DNA from: Gammaproteobacteria bacterium RIFOXYD12_FULL_61_37
GTDB lineage: Bacteria; Pseudomonadota; Gammaproteobacteria; Chromatiales; Chromatiaceae
NCBI GenBank assembly: GCA_001801995.1
Contig: MGZB01000029.1
Location: 1 to 39,446 of the forward strand
Direction: 5' to 3'
DNA length: 39,446 bases
The first letter of the stretch is position 1. Each line of letters starts with the position of its first letter. The notes under the pieces are model-generated. The model had not been told where the DNA came from, made no database searches, and saw only the letters and a list, made by a program, of their open reading frames with translations. The translations under genes and the position numbers were made by a program. Positions 27,881-37,613 of the stretch are shown here, one piece after another.

Positions 27881-29737
27881 TCAGAGTACGGACCAGATGG
27901 TATCAAAACCGGAATCATCCATGGCGAATCCCGAGTCATCCTGAGCCTTGACCTTCTCGCCAAGTGAGTTCGGCTGCTCAATCTCGTCATCCGGGAAGAT
28001 CGGACGCTCCGAGGTTTGGACTAGCTCCTCGTATCCGTATTGGTTGAAGGCCCCGGACCCCTCGATCAACTCGCCCAGGCGTATCCGGATCTCTTTGCCG
28101 TTCACATAAACACTGAGTTTCTGCTGTCCCCGGAAGGCCAGCGGCGGAATGACCAGGCTCGGCGAAGTCCCCTTTTTGCCGCCCAACAGCAGGCATTGGC
28201 GTGTGGGAGAAACCTCTTCGTCTGCCAATCGGGCCTCTACTGCCTGACAGGTCGGGGAAATGATGGCGACCCCCAGCAGGATGGTGCCCTTTTCGTATTT
28301 CATCCACCGGGTGACCGCCAGGCTGTACTGATCCTTCTTTGAGGCAGAGCGGATGCCGACCAATTCGCCGATCTTGATCCTTGGGATGCTCTTGCCCTTC
28401 CAACTGATGCAGTAGCCGCCCGCGCTCTCGTTCAGTGTCTTGCAGGCGACGGTGTGGTGGGCGCGCGCCTGCCGGGTCCAATTGGGGATCTCTGCCGAAC
28501 TGGCGAGGCTGCTTTGTTCAAGGGCGAACTGATCCAGTTGGGGAATGCCGGCACCGGTATCGAGGCCGTGTTCCCAGAAATTGGAGTCGAGATCGTCGGA
28601 GAGGTCGGAGGCATCGCCGAGATTGGAAAACTGGTTGCCTGGGGGCCAACTGGGTTCGTCTCCGCCCAGATTGCCGCCGGGATGCTGCCTTACCTCGGTG
28701 ATCAGTGTATGAATGGCACTCAGTCCGACGGCGATGTGAAGCTCGAAATTAAGTTGGGTCCGCGAGAAGCGCCGCTCCGGCAGTGTGCTCCAGACATCGT
28801 GCAGATGATGGATGACGGGTTCTGACAATCCGTTGATCTCGCGCAGGCCGGTCAGGTTGTTCAGGACCGCCTTGTTCCGCAAATCCTGGAGCGACTCTTC
28901 CAGCATGCCGGTATCGAGAATGAGGGAATCCTTGTTCGGGTCCTTGTCGATCAGGGACAAATGCACCGGGGGGGCGTTGCGCCTGAGATGGATCAGGAAC
29001 TGATTCTTCGGGTTTTTTATTCGAGCTTGCAGGGTCAGCCGCGCCTGGCTGCTCCACTCGGGCAGATTGAGGAAAATGTTCTGAATATCGCGCTGCCGCA
29101 AACGGTAGTGATCGCTGAGATAGAAAAGCAGGATGCGTTTGTAGAGATCGTTGACCGAGGAACTCTCACTCTCCTTCTCCCCCGGTTCCTTGATCGGCAG
29201 GCGATCGGCCTGATTGGTCGCAGTGAGCAGGTAGATGAGGTGGGTTTCCTTCCAGATCGCCTTGGGATAGTTGCGATAGGTCAGTGCCGACTGCCGGAGT
29301 ACCCGCAGGGTGAACAGCAGGGCACGATGGGCGGCATAGGCAAAGGCCTTTTTGTCGATGCCCTTTTCGATCTGGTCCTGCAGCACGGACTTGAAGGCCG
29401 TTGAGAGCTCACCATTGAGGGCACGGGTCAGCAAGGCCACCTTGCGCGCCTTTTCGGACAGCGGGAAGGCCGAATCGAAGTAAAACTTCTCCAGGTTGTT
29501 GGTGATGTAAGTGGTCGGCGAGATCAGCAGCTCCGCGACCTTGAGCCGGTTGGCGGCCGGCATGGACAACTGATTGAAGTCGTAGATGGCCTTGTAGAGC
29601 TTGCGCGCAGTCTCTCCCACATTGGCGATGGGAAGGTCCTGAACCCAGGTCGCCACGTCCTTGGGGCTGGCCAGGAAAGACCCTGCCGAAGGCTTCTGCT
29701 CCGGGAGGAAAAAGGCGGATTGTTCAGTCTCTCCCAT
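27881..29737 (-). CDS. Protein with PilZ-like C-terminal domain, partner of the FimX-like gene
   Basis: A 618-residue cytoplasmic protein; ATG 29737 is preferred to a TTG one codon upstream. The first 400 or so residues are helical and unfamiliar (TARKLYKAIYDFNQLSM; EKARKVALLTRAL). The segment near 450-520 (GGYCISWKGKSIPRIKIGEL, VGIRSA, YSLAVTRWMKY, LLGVAIISPTCQAVEAR) follows the PilZ-like pattern GxxLxW..ikxGElvgir..w.igvxRW..lGvxxlSP. I recall a gene of similar kind next to fimX in Pseudomonas; that is unverified. A c-di-GMP-linked role in pilus or adhesin control is an inference. Confidence 0.65.
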   Translation of the reverse strand: MGETEQSAFFLPEQKPSAGSFLASPKDVATWVQDLPIANVGETARKLYKAIYDFNQLSMPAANRLKVAELLISPTTYITNNLEKFYFDSAFPLSEKARKVALLTRALNGELSTAFKSVLQDQIEKGIDKKAFAYAAHRALLFTLRVLRQSALTYRNYPKAIWKETHLIYLLTATNQADRLPIKEPGEKESESSSVNDLYKRILLFYLSDHYRLRQRDIQNIFLNLPEWSSQARLTLQARIKNPKNQFLIHLRRNAPPVHLSLIDKDPNKDSLILDTGMLEESLQDLRNKAVLNNLTGLREINGLSEPVIHHLHDVWSTLPERRFSRTQLNFELHIAVGLSAIHTLITEVRQHPGGNLGGDEPSWPPGNQFSNLGDASDLSDDLDSNFWEHGLDTGAGIPQLDQFALEQSSLASSAEIPNWTRQARAHHTVACKTLNESAGGYCISWKGKSIPRIKIGELVGIRSASKKDQYSLAVTRWMKYEKGTILLGVAIISPTCQAVEARLADEEVSPTRQCLLLGGKKGTSPSLVIPPLAFRGQQKLSVYVNGKEIRIRLGELIEGSGAFNQYGYEELVQTSERPIFPDDEIEQPNSLGEKVKAQDDSGFAMDDSGFDTIWSVL

Positions 29738-29787
29738 CAAATCGAGTCCGTGGCTAGATATAGTGCAAGTGTACCCATAACGGGTGG

Positions 29788-30807
29788 CTATACAAGGGAG
29801 CCGCCGGTCCCCAAAGGGATCTTCGAGCCGGCTCCTGCGATCTCTGTGACCAGGCGTGGGGCCATGTACCCCGGAATCAGCTCCAATAGCCGAAGGTGCA
29901 GGCGCAGACCCTCGTCATCGGGGACTTCGAAGTGGGCCGAGCCTCGCACGGGGTCCAGCCGGTGCAAGTAATAGGGTAACACGCCCGCGTCGAACAGCGC
30001 CTCGCAGAGTTCAGCCAGGACCCCCGCATCGGCATTGACGCCGCGCAGCAGCACGGACTGGTTGAATAGGAGGCAGCCGGCGTCCCGCAACCTCCCCAGC
30101 GCCAGCCGGGCGCCATCGCCAAGCTCCTGGGCATGGTTGCAATGAACCACCATCAAGAGTTTTTTCTCCTGCTTTTGCAGCAGATGGAGTAACCCCTTGT
30201 CTACCCGCTCCGGCAGGACAATGGGAAAACGGCTGTGGAAACGGATGCGTTTGAGCCGGGGGAGATTGCTCAAGCCCTCCAGTAGGCATCTCAACCTTGT
30301 GTTGGAGAGGGCGAGGGGATCGCCGCCGCTGAGAACGACCTCTGCCGTTTCTGTTTCGCGAAGGCGATCCAGGGCTAGTTGCCAATTGCCCTGGCTGTTG
30401 TTGCCGGCATAGGGAAAATGGCGGCGGAAGCAGTAGCGGCAATGAATGGCGCAGGCCCCGGTGGTCACGAGCAGGGTCCGTCCCCGGTATTTCTCCATGA
30501 CGCCGGGGACGCTGAGGGCGGTCCGGTCGCCCACAGGGTCCTCGACAAAGCCCGCCTGCTCTTGCAACTCCTCTCCCAGTGGCAGCACTTGGCGCAACAA
30601 GGGGTCATCGAGATCACCCTTGCGGATCAAACTGGCGAATCCAGGCGGCACACGCAGGGGAAAGTTCCCCGCCGCCGCGCGCGCCATGGGCAGCAGGGAG
30701 GGTGGCAGGCGCAAATAGCGCAGAAGCTCAGCCGGATCGGTAAAAGATTGGGCGAGGCTCCGCTGCCAATCCGATGTCTGCCAAAGTGTCTGGGTTCGCG
30801 GTATCAT
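29788..30807 (-). CDS. epmB: EF-P beta-lysylation protein EpmB
   Basis: A radical-SAM lysine 2,3-aminomutase-like enzyme that converts (S)-alpha-lysine to (R)-beta-lysine for attachment to EF-P. The 339-residue product has the CxxxCxxC cluster motif ([15 protein letters not shown], about 118-132), the SGGDPL motif, and the [18 protein letters not shown] stretch typical of the family. The gene is divergent from efp with 40 bases between the start codons. Confidence 0.95.
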   Translation of the reverse strand: MIPRTQTLWQTSDWQRSLAQSFTDPAELLRYLRLPPSLLPMARAAAGNFPLRVPPGFASLIRKGDLDDPLLRQVLPLGEELQEQAGFVEDPVGDRTALSVPGVMEKYRGRTLLVTTGACAIHCRYCFRRHFPYAGNNSQGNWQLALDRLRETETAEVVLSGGDPLALSNTRLRCLLEGLSNLPRLKRIRFHSRFPIVLPERVDKGLLHLLQKQEKKLLMVVHCNHAQELGDGARLALGRLRDAGCLLFNQSVLLRGVNADAGVLAELCEALFDAGVLPYYLHRLDPVRGSAHFEVPDDEGLRLHLRLLELIPGYMAPRLVTEIAGAGSKIPLGTGGSLV

Positions 30808-30847
30808 GCCTCGTTTTCTTAACCGGGATTATGCGCGAGAGGGTAAC

Positions 30848-31411
30848 ATGGCGTTCTATAGTACAAGCGAATTCAAGGGTGGGCTGAAAATCCTTCTGGA
30901 CGGCGATCCCTACACCATCGTCGAGAACGAATTCGTCAAGCCTGGCAAGGGCCAGGCCTTCAACCGGGTGCGGGTGCGGAATCTCAAGTCCGGCCGGGTT
31001 TTGGAAAAGACCTTCAAGTCCGGTGACAGCGTCGAAGCCGCCGATGTCATGGAGACCGATCTCCAATATCTCTACTACGACGGCGAGAGTTGGCACTTCA
31101 TGCACCTGGAGTCCTTCGAGCAGTACCAGGTCGGCGATGCCGCCATGGGTGATGCCGCCAAGTGGATCAAGGAGCAGGACCACTGCCAGGTCACCCTCTG
31201 GAACGGCCAACCCATCGCCGTGGAACCGCCGAACTTCGTTATCCTCAAGATCACCGAGACCGATCCCGGCCTCAAGGGCGATACCTCGGGCGGCGGCGGC
31301 AAGCCCGCCACCCTGGAGACCGGTGCCGTGGTTCGTGTGCCCCTGTTCGTGCAGATCGACGACACCATCAAGGTCGATACCCGCAAGGGCGAATACGTCA
31401 GCCGGGCGTGA
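30848..31411 (+). CDS. efp: Elongation factor P
   Basis: Relieves ribosome stalling at polyproline motifs. The ATG at 30848 gives a 187-residue protein of normal length; an upstream in-frame start at 30806 would overlap the epmB start and is unlikely. Lys34 in KPGKGQAF (31-38) is the lysine that EpmA/EpmB modify. The three-domain KOW/OB layout ends in GEYVSRA. It is flanked by epmB (divergent) and epmA (downstream), so all pieces except a separate hydroxylase are here. Confidence 0.98.
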   Translation: MAFYSTSEFKGGLKILLDGDPYTIVENEFVKPGKGQAFNRVRVRNLKSGRVLEKTFKSGDSVEAADVMETDLQYLYYDGESWHFMHLESFEQYQVGDAAMGDAAKWIKEQDHCQVTLWNGQPIAVEPPNFVILKITETDPGLKGDTSGGGGKPATLETGAVVRVPLFVQIDDTIKVDTRKGEYVSRA

Positions 31412-31415
31412 GAAT

Positions 31416-31473
31416 GAGGCTTGAGGCTGTAGGTTAGAGGTGCCCTTGAGTCATTTTTCCCCTCGGACTCAAG
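31416..31473. repeat. Repeat tag and inverted repeat between efp and epmA
   Basis: A gaggcttgaggctgtaggtt tag starts at 31416 and resembles the tag beside the palindromes at 12147 and 14320. It is followed by an inverted repeat, CTTGAGTC (31445-31452) and GACTCAAG (31466-31473), around a T/C-rich 13-base loop. The hairpin ends 9 bases before the epmA GTG, so it may attenuate or cover its ribosome binding site. Confidence 0.55.
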
Positions 31474-31482
31474 CCCCTCCAC

Positions 31483-32457
31483 GTGTCTGATTGGCGCCCC
31501 AGCGCTTCCCTGGAAATGCTCAAGGCCCGCGCCGCGCTGCTTGCGCGGCTGCGGGCCTTTTTTATGGACCGGGATGTGATGGAGGTGGAGACCCCCATCC
31601 TCTCCCGCCACGCTGGAACCGAACCGGCCATCGAACTGTTGCAAACCCGCTACACCGGCCCCGGCGCCCCGGCCGGATTGCCACTGTTTCTCCACAGCTC
31701 CCCCGAATTTCCCATGAAGCGGCTGGTGGCCGCCGGTAGCGGGCCGATCTATCAGATTTGCCGGGTCTTCCGGGATGGGGAATTGGGCAGGCGGCACAAC
31801 CCGGAATTCACCCTGCTGGAGTGGTACCGGCCGGGCTTCGATCATCAGGCCCTGATGGACGAGGTGGCGGCGCTGGTAAGCTTTGTGCTGGAGAGGGAGC
31901 TGCCCCAGGAGCGGCTGGGCTATCGGGCGCTGTTTCAGCATCATCAGGGGATCGATCCGCATGCTGCCTCGGCGGAGGAACTGCGTTCCCTCGCCGTCGA
32001 GCAGGGGATTCCCGGCGCAGCGGAACTGGCGTTGGACGGTCCCGATCCCTGGCTCGACCTGTTGCTGACCCAGCGCATCGAACCTTATCTGGGGCAGGGC
32101 CGCATGACCTTCGTCTACGACTACCCGGCCAGTCAGGCCTCTCTGGCGCGCATCCGGCCGGAAAGCCCGCCGGTGGGCGAGCGCTTCGAGCTTTACCTGG
32201 AAGGGATCGAGATCGCCAACGGTTTCCACGAACTGGGCGACGCCGGCGAACAACGCGCCCGCTTCGAGCAGGACAACCGGGAGAGGGTGTCGCGGGGCCA
32301 GCAGCCCATGCCCCTGGACGAACACTTCCTGTCTGCCCTGGCGGCGGGCCTCCCCGCCTGCGCCGGCGTGGCCCTGGGCATCGACCGGCTGTTGATGGTG
32401 GCCGCAGGCGCCCGCTCAATCGAAGAGGTGATGGCCTTTCCCCTAAGCCGCGCTTAA
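31483..32457 (+). CDS. epmA: EF-P--(R)-beta-lysine ligase EpmA
   Basis: A class II lysyl-tRNA synthetase paralogue without an anticodon domain that attaches beta-lysine to EF-P Lys34. The 324-residue product starts at GTG 31483. It shows MEVETPILSRHAGTEPAIE, the FLHSSPEFPMKRLVAAG motif 2 region, GRRHNPEFTLLEWYRPG, and motif 3 GVALGIDRLLMVA. It lies 71 bases downstream of efp and is convergent with psd (7 bases between). Confidence 0.97.
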   Translation: MSDWRPSASLEMLKARAALLARLRAFFMDRDVMEVETPILSRHAGTEPAIELLQTRYTGPGAPAGLPLFLHSSPEFPMKRLVAAGSGPIYQICRVFRDGELGRRHNPEFTLLEWYRPGFDHQALMDEVAALVSFVLERELPQERLGYRALFQHHQGIDPHAASAEELRSLAVEQGIPGAAELALDGPDPWLDLLLTQRIEPYLGQGRMTFVYDYPASQASLARIRPESPPVGERFELYLEGIEIANGFHELGDAGEQRARFEQDNRERVSRGQQPMPLDEHFLSALAAGLPACAGVALGIDRLLMVAAGARSIEEVMAFPLSRA

Positions 32458-32464
32458 CCTAAGG

Positions 32465-33337
32465 CTACTGTCGCAAACCACCCAAAGCCTCCCCCATCCG
32501 CACATCGAGCCCTTCCTTGATCCGCTCGTCCCAGGCCAGGGCATCTTTGCCGAACAGCAGGATCACGGTGGAGCCCATGTTGAAGCGGCCCATCTCGGTT
32601 CCTTTATCCAGCTTGATCTCTTGCCCGGATTGGCCGTAACGCCAGGTGTTGACACGCAGGTCAGCGGGAGCGACGGTGCCGGCCCAGACGGTATCCATGC
32701 AGCCGACGAAGATAGCGCCTACCAGGATGACGGCCATGGGGCCGACCTCGGTATCGAACAGATTGACCACCCGCTCGTTGCGGGTGAAGAGGCGGGGCAG
32801 GGTGCGTGTAGTGGCAGCGTTGACGCTGAACAGCCGGCCGGGGATGTGGATCATTTGACGTAGCTTGCCGGTCAGGGGCATGTGGACCCGGTGATAATCC
32901 CTTGGCGAGAGGTAAATGGTGGCGAAGGCGCCGCCCTGGAATAGATCGGCGATTCCGGCATCACCGCCGACCAGGTCGCTGAGGGAAAAGTCCATGCCCT
33001 TTGCCTGGATTAAGCGGCCCTGGTCGATGGCGCCGAAGGCGCTGATCTTGCCGTCGGCTGGGGCGGCTACCAAATGCTCTCCGCACAAGGGGCGGGCGCC
33101 GGGCTTGAGGGCGCGGGTGAAGAAGGCGTTGATGCTCGGGTAGGCGCACGGATCGGGCTCAGCCGCTTGTTCCAGATCGATGTGGAACAGCCGGACGAAA
33201 CGCTGTATGGCCCAGTTCTTGAGGGGAGCCCAGTCGCAACGGGTCAGCCGCAGCATTCCCCTGGACAGGATGTGATGGGGCAGCAAACTCAGCAGCAAAA
33301 CAAATAGGCGGTCGGGAAGATTCTGGTTCATGCGCAT
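32465..33337 (-). CDS. psd: Phosphatidylserine decarboxylase proenzyme
   Basis: An inner-membrane enzyme that makes phosphatidylethanolamine. The 290-residue proenzyme shows AAPADGKI, the SPRDYHRVHMPLTGKL region with the catalytic His, and the autocleavage site MGST near residues 251-254, where the Ser becomes the pyruvoyl group. In many relatives it reads LGST. ATG 33337 is used; a second ATG two codons later is possible. Confidence 0.96.
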   Translation of the reverse strand: MRMNQNLPDRLFVLLLSLLPHHILSRGMLRLTRCDWAPLKNWAIQRFVRLFHIDLEQAAEPDPCAYPSINAFFTRALKPGARPLCGEHLVAAPADGKISAFGAIDQGRLIQAKGMDFSLSDLVGGDAGIADLFQGGAFATIYLSPRDYHRVHMPLTGKLRQMIHIPGRLFSVNAATTRTLPRLFTRNERVVNLFDTEVGPMAVILVGAIFVGCMDTVWAGTVAPADLRVNTWRYGQSGQEIKLDKGTEMGRFNMGSTVILLFGKDALAWDERIKEGLDVRMGEALGGLRQ

Positions 33338-33561
33338 GGCCCTGGCTGAAAGGAGGCAAGGAGGGATCTGCCATTTTAACCGAACACAGCGCGCGGCACC
33401 GTTTTTTGACGCCAGCGCCTCCTTTTTGTCACTGGATTACATTGATGAGTACGGTTTGGTGTTGATGGGAGTCCTATAGTCTAATATCGCCTTGGAACCG
33501 GTGGATGGCTGTCCGGCATCCAGGGAAGTTGAGGAGCAGTAAAGTTGTCGAGGTACGACGA

Positions 33562-34305
33562 ATGCGCACAATAATGTTACTGAATTCGAAGGGGGGGTGC
33601 GGCAAGACCACTGTCGCCACCAACCTTTGCGCCTGCCTGGCCATGCGTGGAAAAAAGGTCGCCCTGATGGATGACGATCCGCAGGGCTCCAGCCACTCTT
33701 GGCTGGCGCGCCGCGAGGCCAAGCCATTGACCAAGATTCAGGGGATCTATGCGGCTGGACATGTCCCCGAGGGCGTTACCCGTTCCTGGTACCTGAGAGT
33801 GGAACCGGGCACTGATTACCTGGTTATTGACACCCAGGCATCCATCAACCGGGATCTCCTGATCGACTTTATCCGCCGTTGCGATGTCATTCTGGTGCCC
33901 GTGATGCCCTCCCGCATCGACATCCACGCCGTGGCCCACTTTATCGGCGACCTGCTGGTGGCCGGAAAGGTCCGTCAACAGAGAAAGCCGGTCGGCATCG
34001 TAGCCAACCGCATCAAGCAGAATACCCGTGTCTACCGCGAGCTGGAGCGATTCCTGAACCGGCTTGAAATCCCCTTGATCGCCCGGCTGCGCGACACCCA
34101 GAACTATATTCAGGCGGCGGATATCGGTTGCGGCATCCATGAAATGATCGCCAGCGGCATCGAGATAGACGTCGATTCCTGGAATCCCTTGATCGATTGG
34201 GTGGAAAGCGTGGAGATCGACCCTGATATCGAACCGGCCAAACCCATCCTGCAAAATCCCATGCATTCCCGAGGGGCCGTCCGCCCTCAGAAGGTTGCGT
34301 TATGA
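33562..34305 (+). CDS. Orphan ParA/MinD-type ATPase
   Basis: A 247-residue cytoplasmic ATPase. The deviant Walker A KGGCGKTT lies at residues 10-17, a switch-like [11 protein letters not shown] follows, and the Walker B strand is [12 protein letters not shown] 33562 is used because the upstream in-frame extension is low-quality sequence. No parB, parS-like array or replication gene is next to it, so it is an orphan ParA that may position a protein complex. It is convergent with the type I secretion operon, 42 bases from its last gene. It is a possible positioning factor for that machinery, but nothing in the sequence proves it. Confidence 0.85.
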   Translation: MRTIMLLNSKGGCGKTTVATNLCACLAMRGKKVALMDDDPQGSSHSWLARREAKPLTKIQGIYAAGHVPEGVTRSWYLRVEPGTDYLVIDTQASINRDLLIDFIRRCDVILVPVMPSRIDIHAVAHFIGDLLVAGKVRQQRKPVGIVANRIKQNTRVYRELERFLNRLEIPLIARLRDTQNYIQAADIGCGIHEMIASGIEIDVDSWNPLIDWVESVEIDPDIEPAKPILQNPMHSRGAVRPQKVAL

Positions 34306-34347
34306 CCGGCCGGATGTCTGCCAGGATGGATTTCTACAGGTTCACTG

Positions 34348-35529
34348 TCATCGTTCCCCGAGCGACTCGGAGATTGTCTTGGTGATGGGCTTCGTCAGGA
34401 AACCGAGGATGGTGTTGGAGCCGGTCTTGATCTCAACCGTGGCCGTCATGCCCGTTTGGATGCTGATGCGGGCATTCTGCCCCTGACGACCGGGCAAATC
34501 CTCGCTTTTGATCTTGATTTGCACCCGGTAGTAGGGCTGCTCTGTCCCGCGCACCTCTTCCTTGAGCGTATCCGCGCTGATGTAATGCACCTCACCCGCG
34601 AGGCTGCCATAGATCGAGTAGTCATAGGCATCCATCTTGACCGTTGCCGGCAGGCCAGGCTTGACGAAGGCGATGTCGGCCGGTTTAACCTTGGCCTCGA
34701 TGATCAGGTCATCGTCCACCGGTACGATCTGCATAATCTCCTCGCCTGGCTTTGCAACACCCCCCCGTGTGGTGAGGCGGACATTCCGCACCACACCATC
34801 CATAGGTGCCGACAACTCGGTGAAATCCAGCTGATCACGGCGCTGGGCCAGAAGCTGTTCTGCGGCGGCAAGATCCTCTTGTGCCTTAGCCAGTTCCGTC
34901 TGGCAATCCTGCAGATACTTGTTGCGCCGATTGGTTATCTGTCCCTTGATCTCGGTTACCTGCCGCTTCAGCTTAAGGATTTCGGCATTGCTTACATCCC
35001 CTGTCTTTACCAGGGGCAAATTCATGTTCAGCTCCTTATCCACCAGGCCAAGCGATTGCTTCATTATGGTGATTTCATCATCCAAGGCGTATTGACGCTT
35101 GTTGAAAAGGGCGAGCTGGTCTTTCTTGAAGTCGGGAAAACCATCGAGTTCAGCCGAAAAGACTGGTTGCCCCCCAAAGGTTTCTGCCTTCAAACGCGCC
35201 ACGACGGCCTTTAAGGCGGCCGCGCGAACGGCTGCCTCCTTAAATCCGGCAAGCACCTTGGTTTGATCGAAACGAAAGAGGGTTTGTCCCTTTTTTACGA
35301 TATCCCCTTCCCTAACCAGCATCTCATCCAAAACGCCACCATCAAGCGTCTGGATCACCTGGTTCCGGGAACTGGCAATAACTTCACCCGTTGCGCGGGT
35401 GATTTGATCGATTTCCGCCCAGTTGGCCCAAAAAATAAAGCCGCAGATAGAGATGACAATGATCTTGATAAGCAGGCCCGAGCTTCCACCTTCGCCAATG
35501 GCGAAAGTCTCCTTTCCAGTGAAATTCAT
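34348..35529 (-). CDS. Type I secretion membrane-fusion protein (HlyD family)
   Basis: A 393-residue adaptor. A single N-terminal membrane anchor (about 20-42, IKIIVISICGFIFWANWAEI type) is followed by the first lipoyl half (ASSRNQVIQTLDGGVLDEML), a long coiled coil (about 100-215), the second half (LSAPMDGVVRNVRLTTRGGV) and a beta-barrel with the YYRVQIKIK strand. This is the HlyD/LapC plan. It starts 8 bases after the ABC exporter gene stops and is the last gene of the operon. Confidence 0.93.
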   Translation of the reverse strand: MNFTGKETFAIGEGGSSGLLIKIIVISICGFIFWANWAEIDQITRATGEVIASSRNQVIQTLDGGVLDEMLVREGDIVKKGQTLFRFDQTKVLAGFKEAAVRAAALKAVVARLKAETFGGQPVFSAELDGFPDFKKDQLALFNKRQYALDDEITIMKQSLGLVDKELNMNLPLVKTGDVSNAEILKLKRQVTEIKGQITNRRNKYLQDCQTELAKAQEDLAAAEQLLAQRRDQLDFTELSAPMDGVVRNVRLTTRGGVAKPGEEIMQIVPVDDDLIIEAKVKPADIAFVKPGLPATVKMDAYDYSIYGSLAGEVHYISADTLKEEVRGTEQPYYRVQIKIKSEDLPGRQGQNARISIQTGMTATVEIKTGSNTILGFLTKPITKTISESLGER

Positions 35530-35537
35530 GGTTATCT

Positions 35538-37613
35538 TCAGACCTGTGGCTTGCCGGACAGATGGGCCAGCACTTTATCACGGGGGCCGTCGATCTTGAC
35601 ACGGCCCCCGTGCATGACAATCAGCCGATCCAGCAGGGGCAGCAGGGCTGTCTTGTGTGTGGCGACGAGGAGGGTGTCCTCCTTGACGATCGCGGTTCGC
35701 AACAGATTGACGAGTCTGGCCTCCGAGTCCGCATCCATTGATCCGGTTGGCTCATCCAAGATCCAAACCTTCTGCCTCCCCAATAGCAGACGGGTCATCC
35801 CGATCAGTTGCCGCTGTCCGCCGGAAACCCCCCTGCCGCCTTCCGTGATCTCCAGGGCCAGACCCTTCGATTGCCCCGCAATTAATTGGATCAACCCCGT
35901 CTGTTTGGCGGCATCAAGGATGGCTTCGTCACCGGGGTCGGCCAGCCCCAGAATCAAATTTTCACGGAGCGTGCCGCTGAACAGGCGCTGATCTTGCGGC
36001 AGGTATCCCACTGTTTCGCGCACCACCGACGGCGCCAGTAGCGCCATGTCGATGTCGCCCAGGAAGACCTTTCCCTCTTGGGGACGGTAGAGGCCTGATG
36101 CCAGCTTCAGCAGGGTGCTTTTGCCTGAGCCGATGGAGCCCAGCAGGCCCACCTTTTCGCCTGGCCTGATTTGGAGATTCTCGATTTCGAGGGCCATGGT
36201 ATCCGCCTTGCCGTAGGCAAAGCGTATGCGGTCGAATCTGTAGCTGCCGCCGAGTGTACCCGGCACCAGTGTCTGGTGTTCCTCGTCGGATTCGGACGGT
36301 AACTCGATGATGCGATCCAGCCCCTCGATTGCCGCTCGCGCATGTGCCCACTGCACCATCACGCCCGGCAACTGCACCACGGGCATCATGGCGCGGTTGG
36401 CGATGATGGAACAGGCAAGCAGCCCCCCCATGGTAAGCTCGTTTTGCGTTACCAGCCAGGCGCCGGAAGCAACCAAGGTCACGTAACCTAGCTGTTGCAA
36501 CCCTGCGGTCATATTCTGAGATAGGGCGCTGAGAAACCGGATTTTCTGATCCGAGTCGCCAACTTCCTTTACCAATCGGTTCCAACGGCCCTGCAGATTC
36601 CATTCCCCATGGTTTGCCTTGAGTGATTCGGCCCCGTCAACGGCCTCTACCAGAAGACCGGTCTTGAGGTTACTGCCCACCTGGTTTGCGCGGGTATGCT
36701 GCTCGATTGTGCGCTGGAAAATCAATCCGGCAATCAGGGCCAGAGGAAGCGCAATCAGGGGAACGAAGACAATAACCCCACCAATCAGCCCAATGACCAA
36801 TATGAAAAAAAGTGAGAACGGCACGTCCGCCAAGATGAACATGGAGGTTGAGGTCAGTACGCCTCGCACCATCTCGAACCCCTTGAGTTGGGAGGCCAAG
36901 GTTCCCACTGAAGATGGCCGCTTCTCCATGCGAATATTCAGCATGCGTTTAAAAAACCACTCCGACAGCTCGTGGTCGATGACTGTGCCGGTGCGGTCAA
37001 CAATATGGCTGCGCAACTGTTTGAGCACGAACTCCAGCAATATCGCCACGGCCACCCCAAAGGTCAGTACCCATAACGTCTGGAATCCCTGATTGGGGAT
37101 CACACGGTCATAGACCTGCATGGAATAAAGAGAAACGGTGAGGGCCAGAATGCTGAGAAAGGCGGTGGCCAGAATTGCTTCCAGAAAAACCGCCCTGCGT
37201 TTAAGGATCGCATTCCAGACGAGAGCGACGGCGCTGGGAGCAGGGGAGCCGTTGGCAGATCTGCGTGGCAGAGAGATACAACTGACCTCTGTCAGGCTCT
37301 CAAGCAGGAACTCCGCACCCTCAGGGGCTTCCATTCGCCAGCTACCGTCTGCGTTCCGTCCAACCAAAAGGAACCACCCCAGATCGCTTCGGTGCCCCAC
37401 ACAAGGCAAGTCGGCGGGCGTAGGGTTTTCAAGGGTATGTGGCTTGCCTTGCAGCCCTGTGGCACTCCATGCCGCAGCCAACAACCTATGGGGAGGAATG
37501 CCAGGGTTAGCCGAGTGAATTACACGCTCGGCATCTGCGGTTCGGGCGGACGGAAAGCCCTGCCCCGCCAGGCGCGCAGCTCGGGCCAGAACATACAAGA
37601 AGCCCTGGTTCAT
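35538..37613 (-). CDS. Type I secretion ABC exporter with C39-like domain
   Basis: A 691-residue inner-membrane exporter. An N-terminal C39-like domain (1-125) lacks the catalytic Cys and so should bind, not cut, its substrate. Transmembrane helices cover about 150-430. The nucleotide-binding domain has Walker A GSIGSGKSTLLK, signature VSGGQRQL and Walker B VWILDEPTGSMD. This is the LapB/HlyB-type layout for large RTX-type adhesins. Its start overlaps the TolC-like stop (ATGA), showing tight coupling. Confidence 0.95.
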   Translation of the reverse strand: MNQGFLYVLARAARLAGQGFPSARTADAERVIHSANPGIPPHRLLAAAWSATGLQGKPHTLENPTPADLPCVGHRSDLGWFLLVGRNADGSWRMEAPEGAEFLLESLTEVSCISLPRRSANGSPAPSAVALVWNAILKRRAVFLEAILATAFLSILALTVSLYSMQVYDRVIPNQGFQTLWVLTFGVAVAILLEFVLKQLRSHIVDRTGTVIDHELSEWFFKRMLNIRMEKRPSSVGTLASQLKGFEMVRGVLTSTSMFILADVPFSLFFILVIGLIGGVIVFVPLIALPLALIAGLIFQRTIEQHTRANQVGSNLKTGLLVEAVDGAESLKANHGEWNLQGRWNRLVKEVGDSDQKIRFLSALSQNMTAGLQQLGYVTLVASGAWLVTQNELTMGGLLACSIIANRAMMPVVQLPGVMVQWAHARAAIEGLDRIIELPSESDEEHQTLVPGTLGGSYRFDRIRFAYGKADTMALEIENLQIRPGEKVGLLGSIGSGKSTLLKLASGLYRPQEGKVFLGDIDMALLAPSVVRETVGYLPQDQRLFSGTLRENLILGLADPGDEAILDAAKQTGLIQLIAGQSKGLALEITEGGRGVSGGQRQLIGMTRLLLGRQKVWILDEPTGSMDADSEARLVNLLRTAIVKEDTLLVATHKTALLPLLDRLIVMHGGRVKIDGPRDKVLAHLSGKPQV

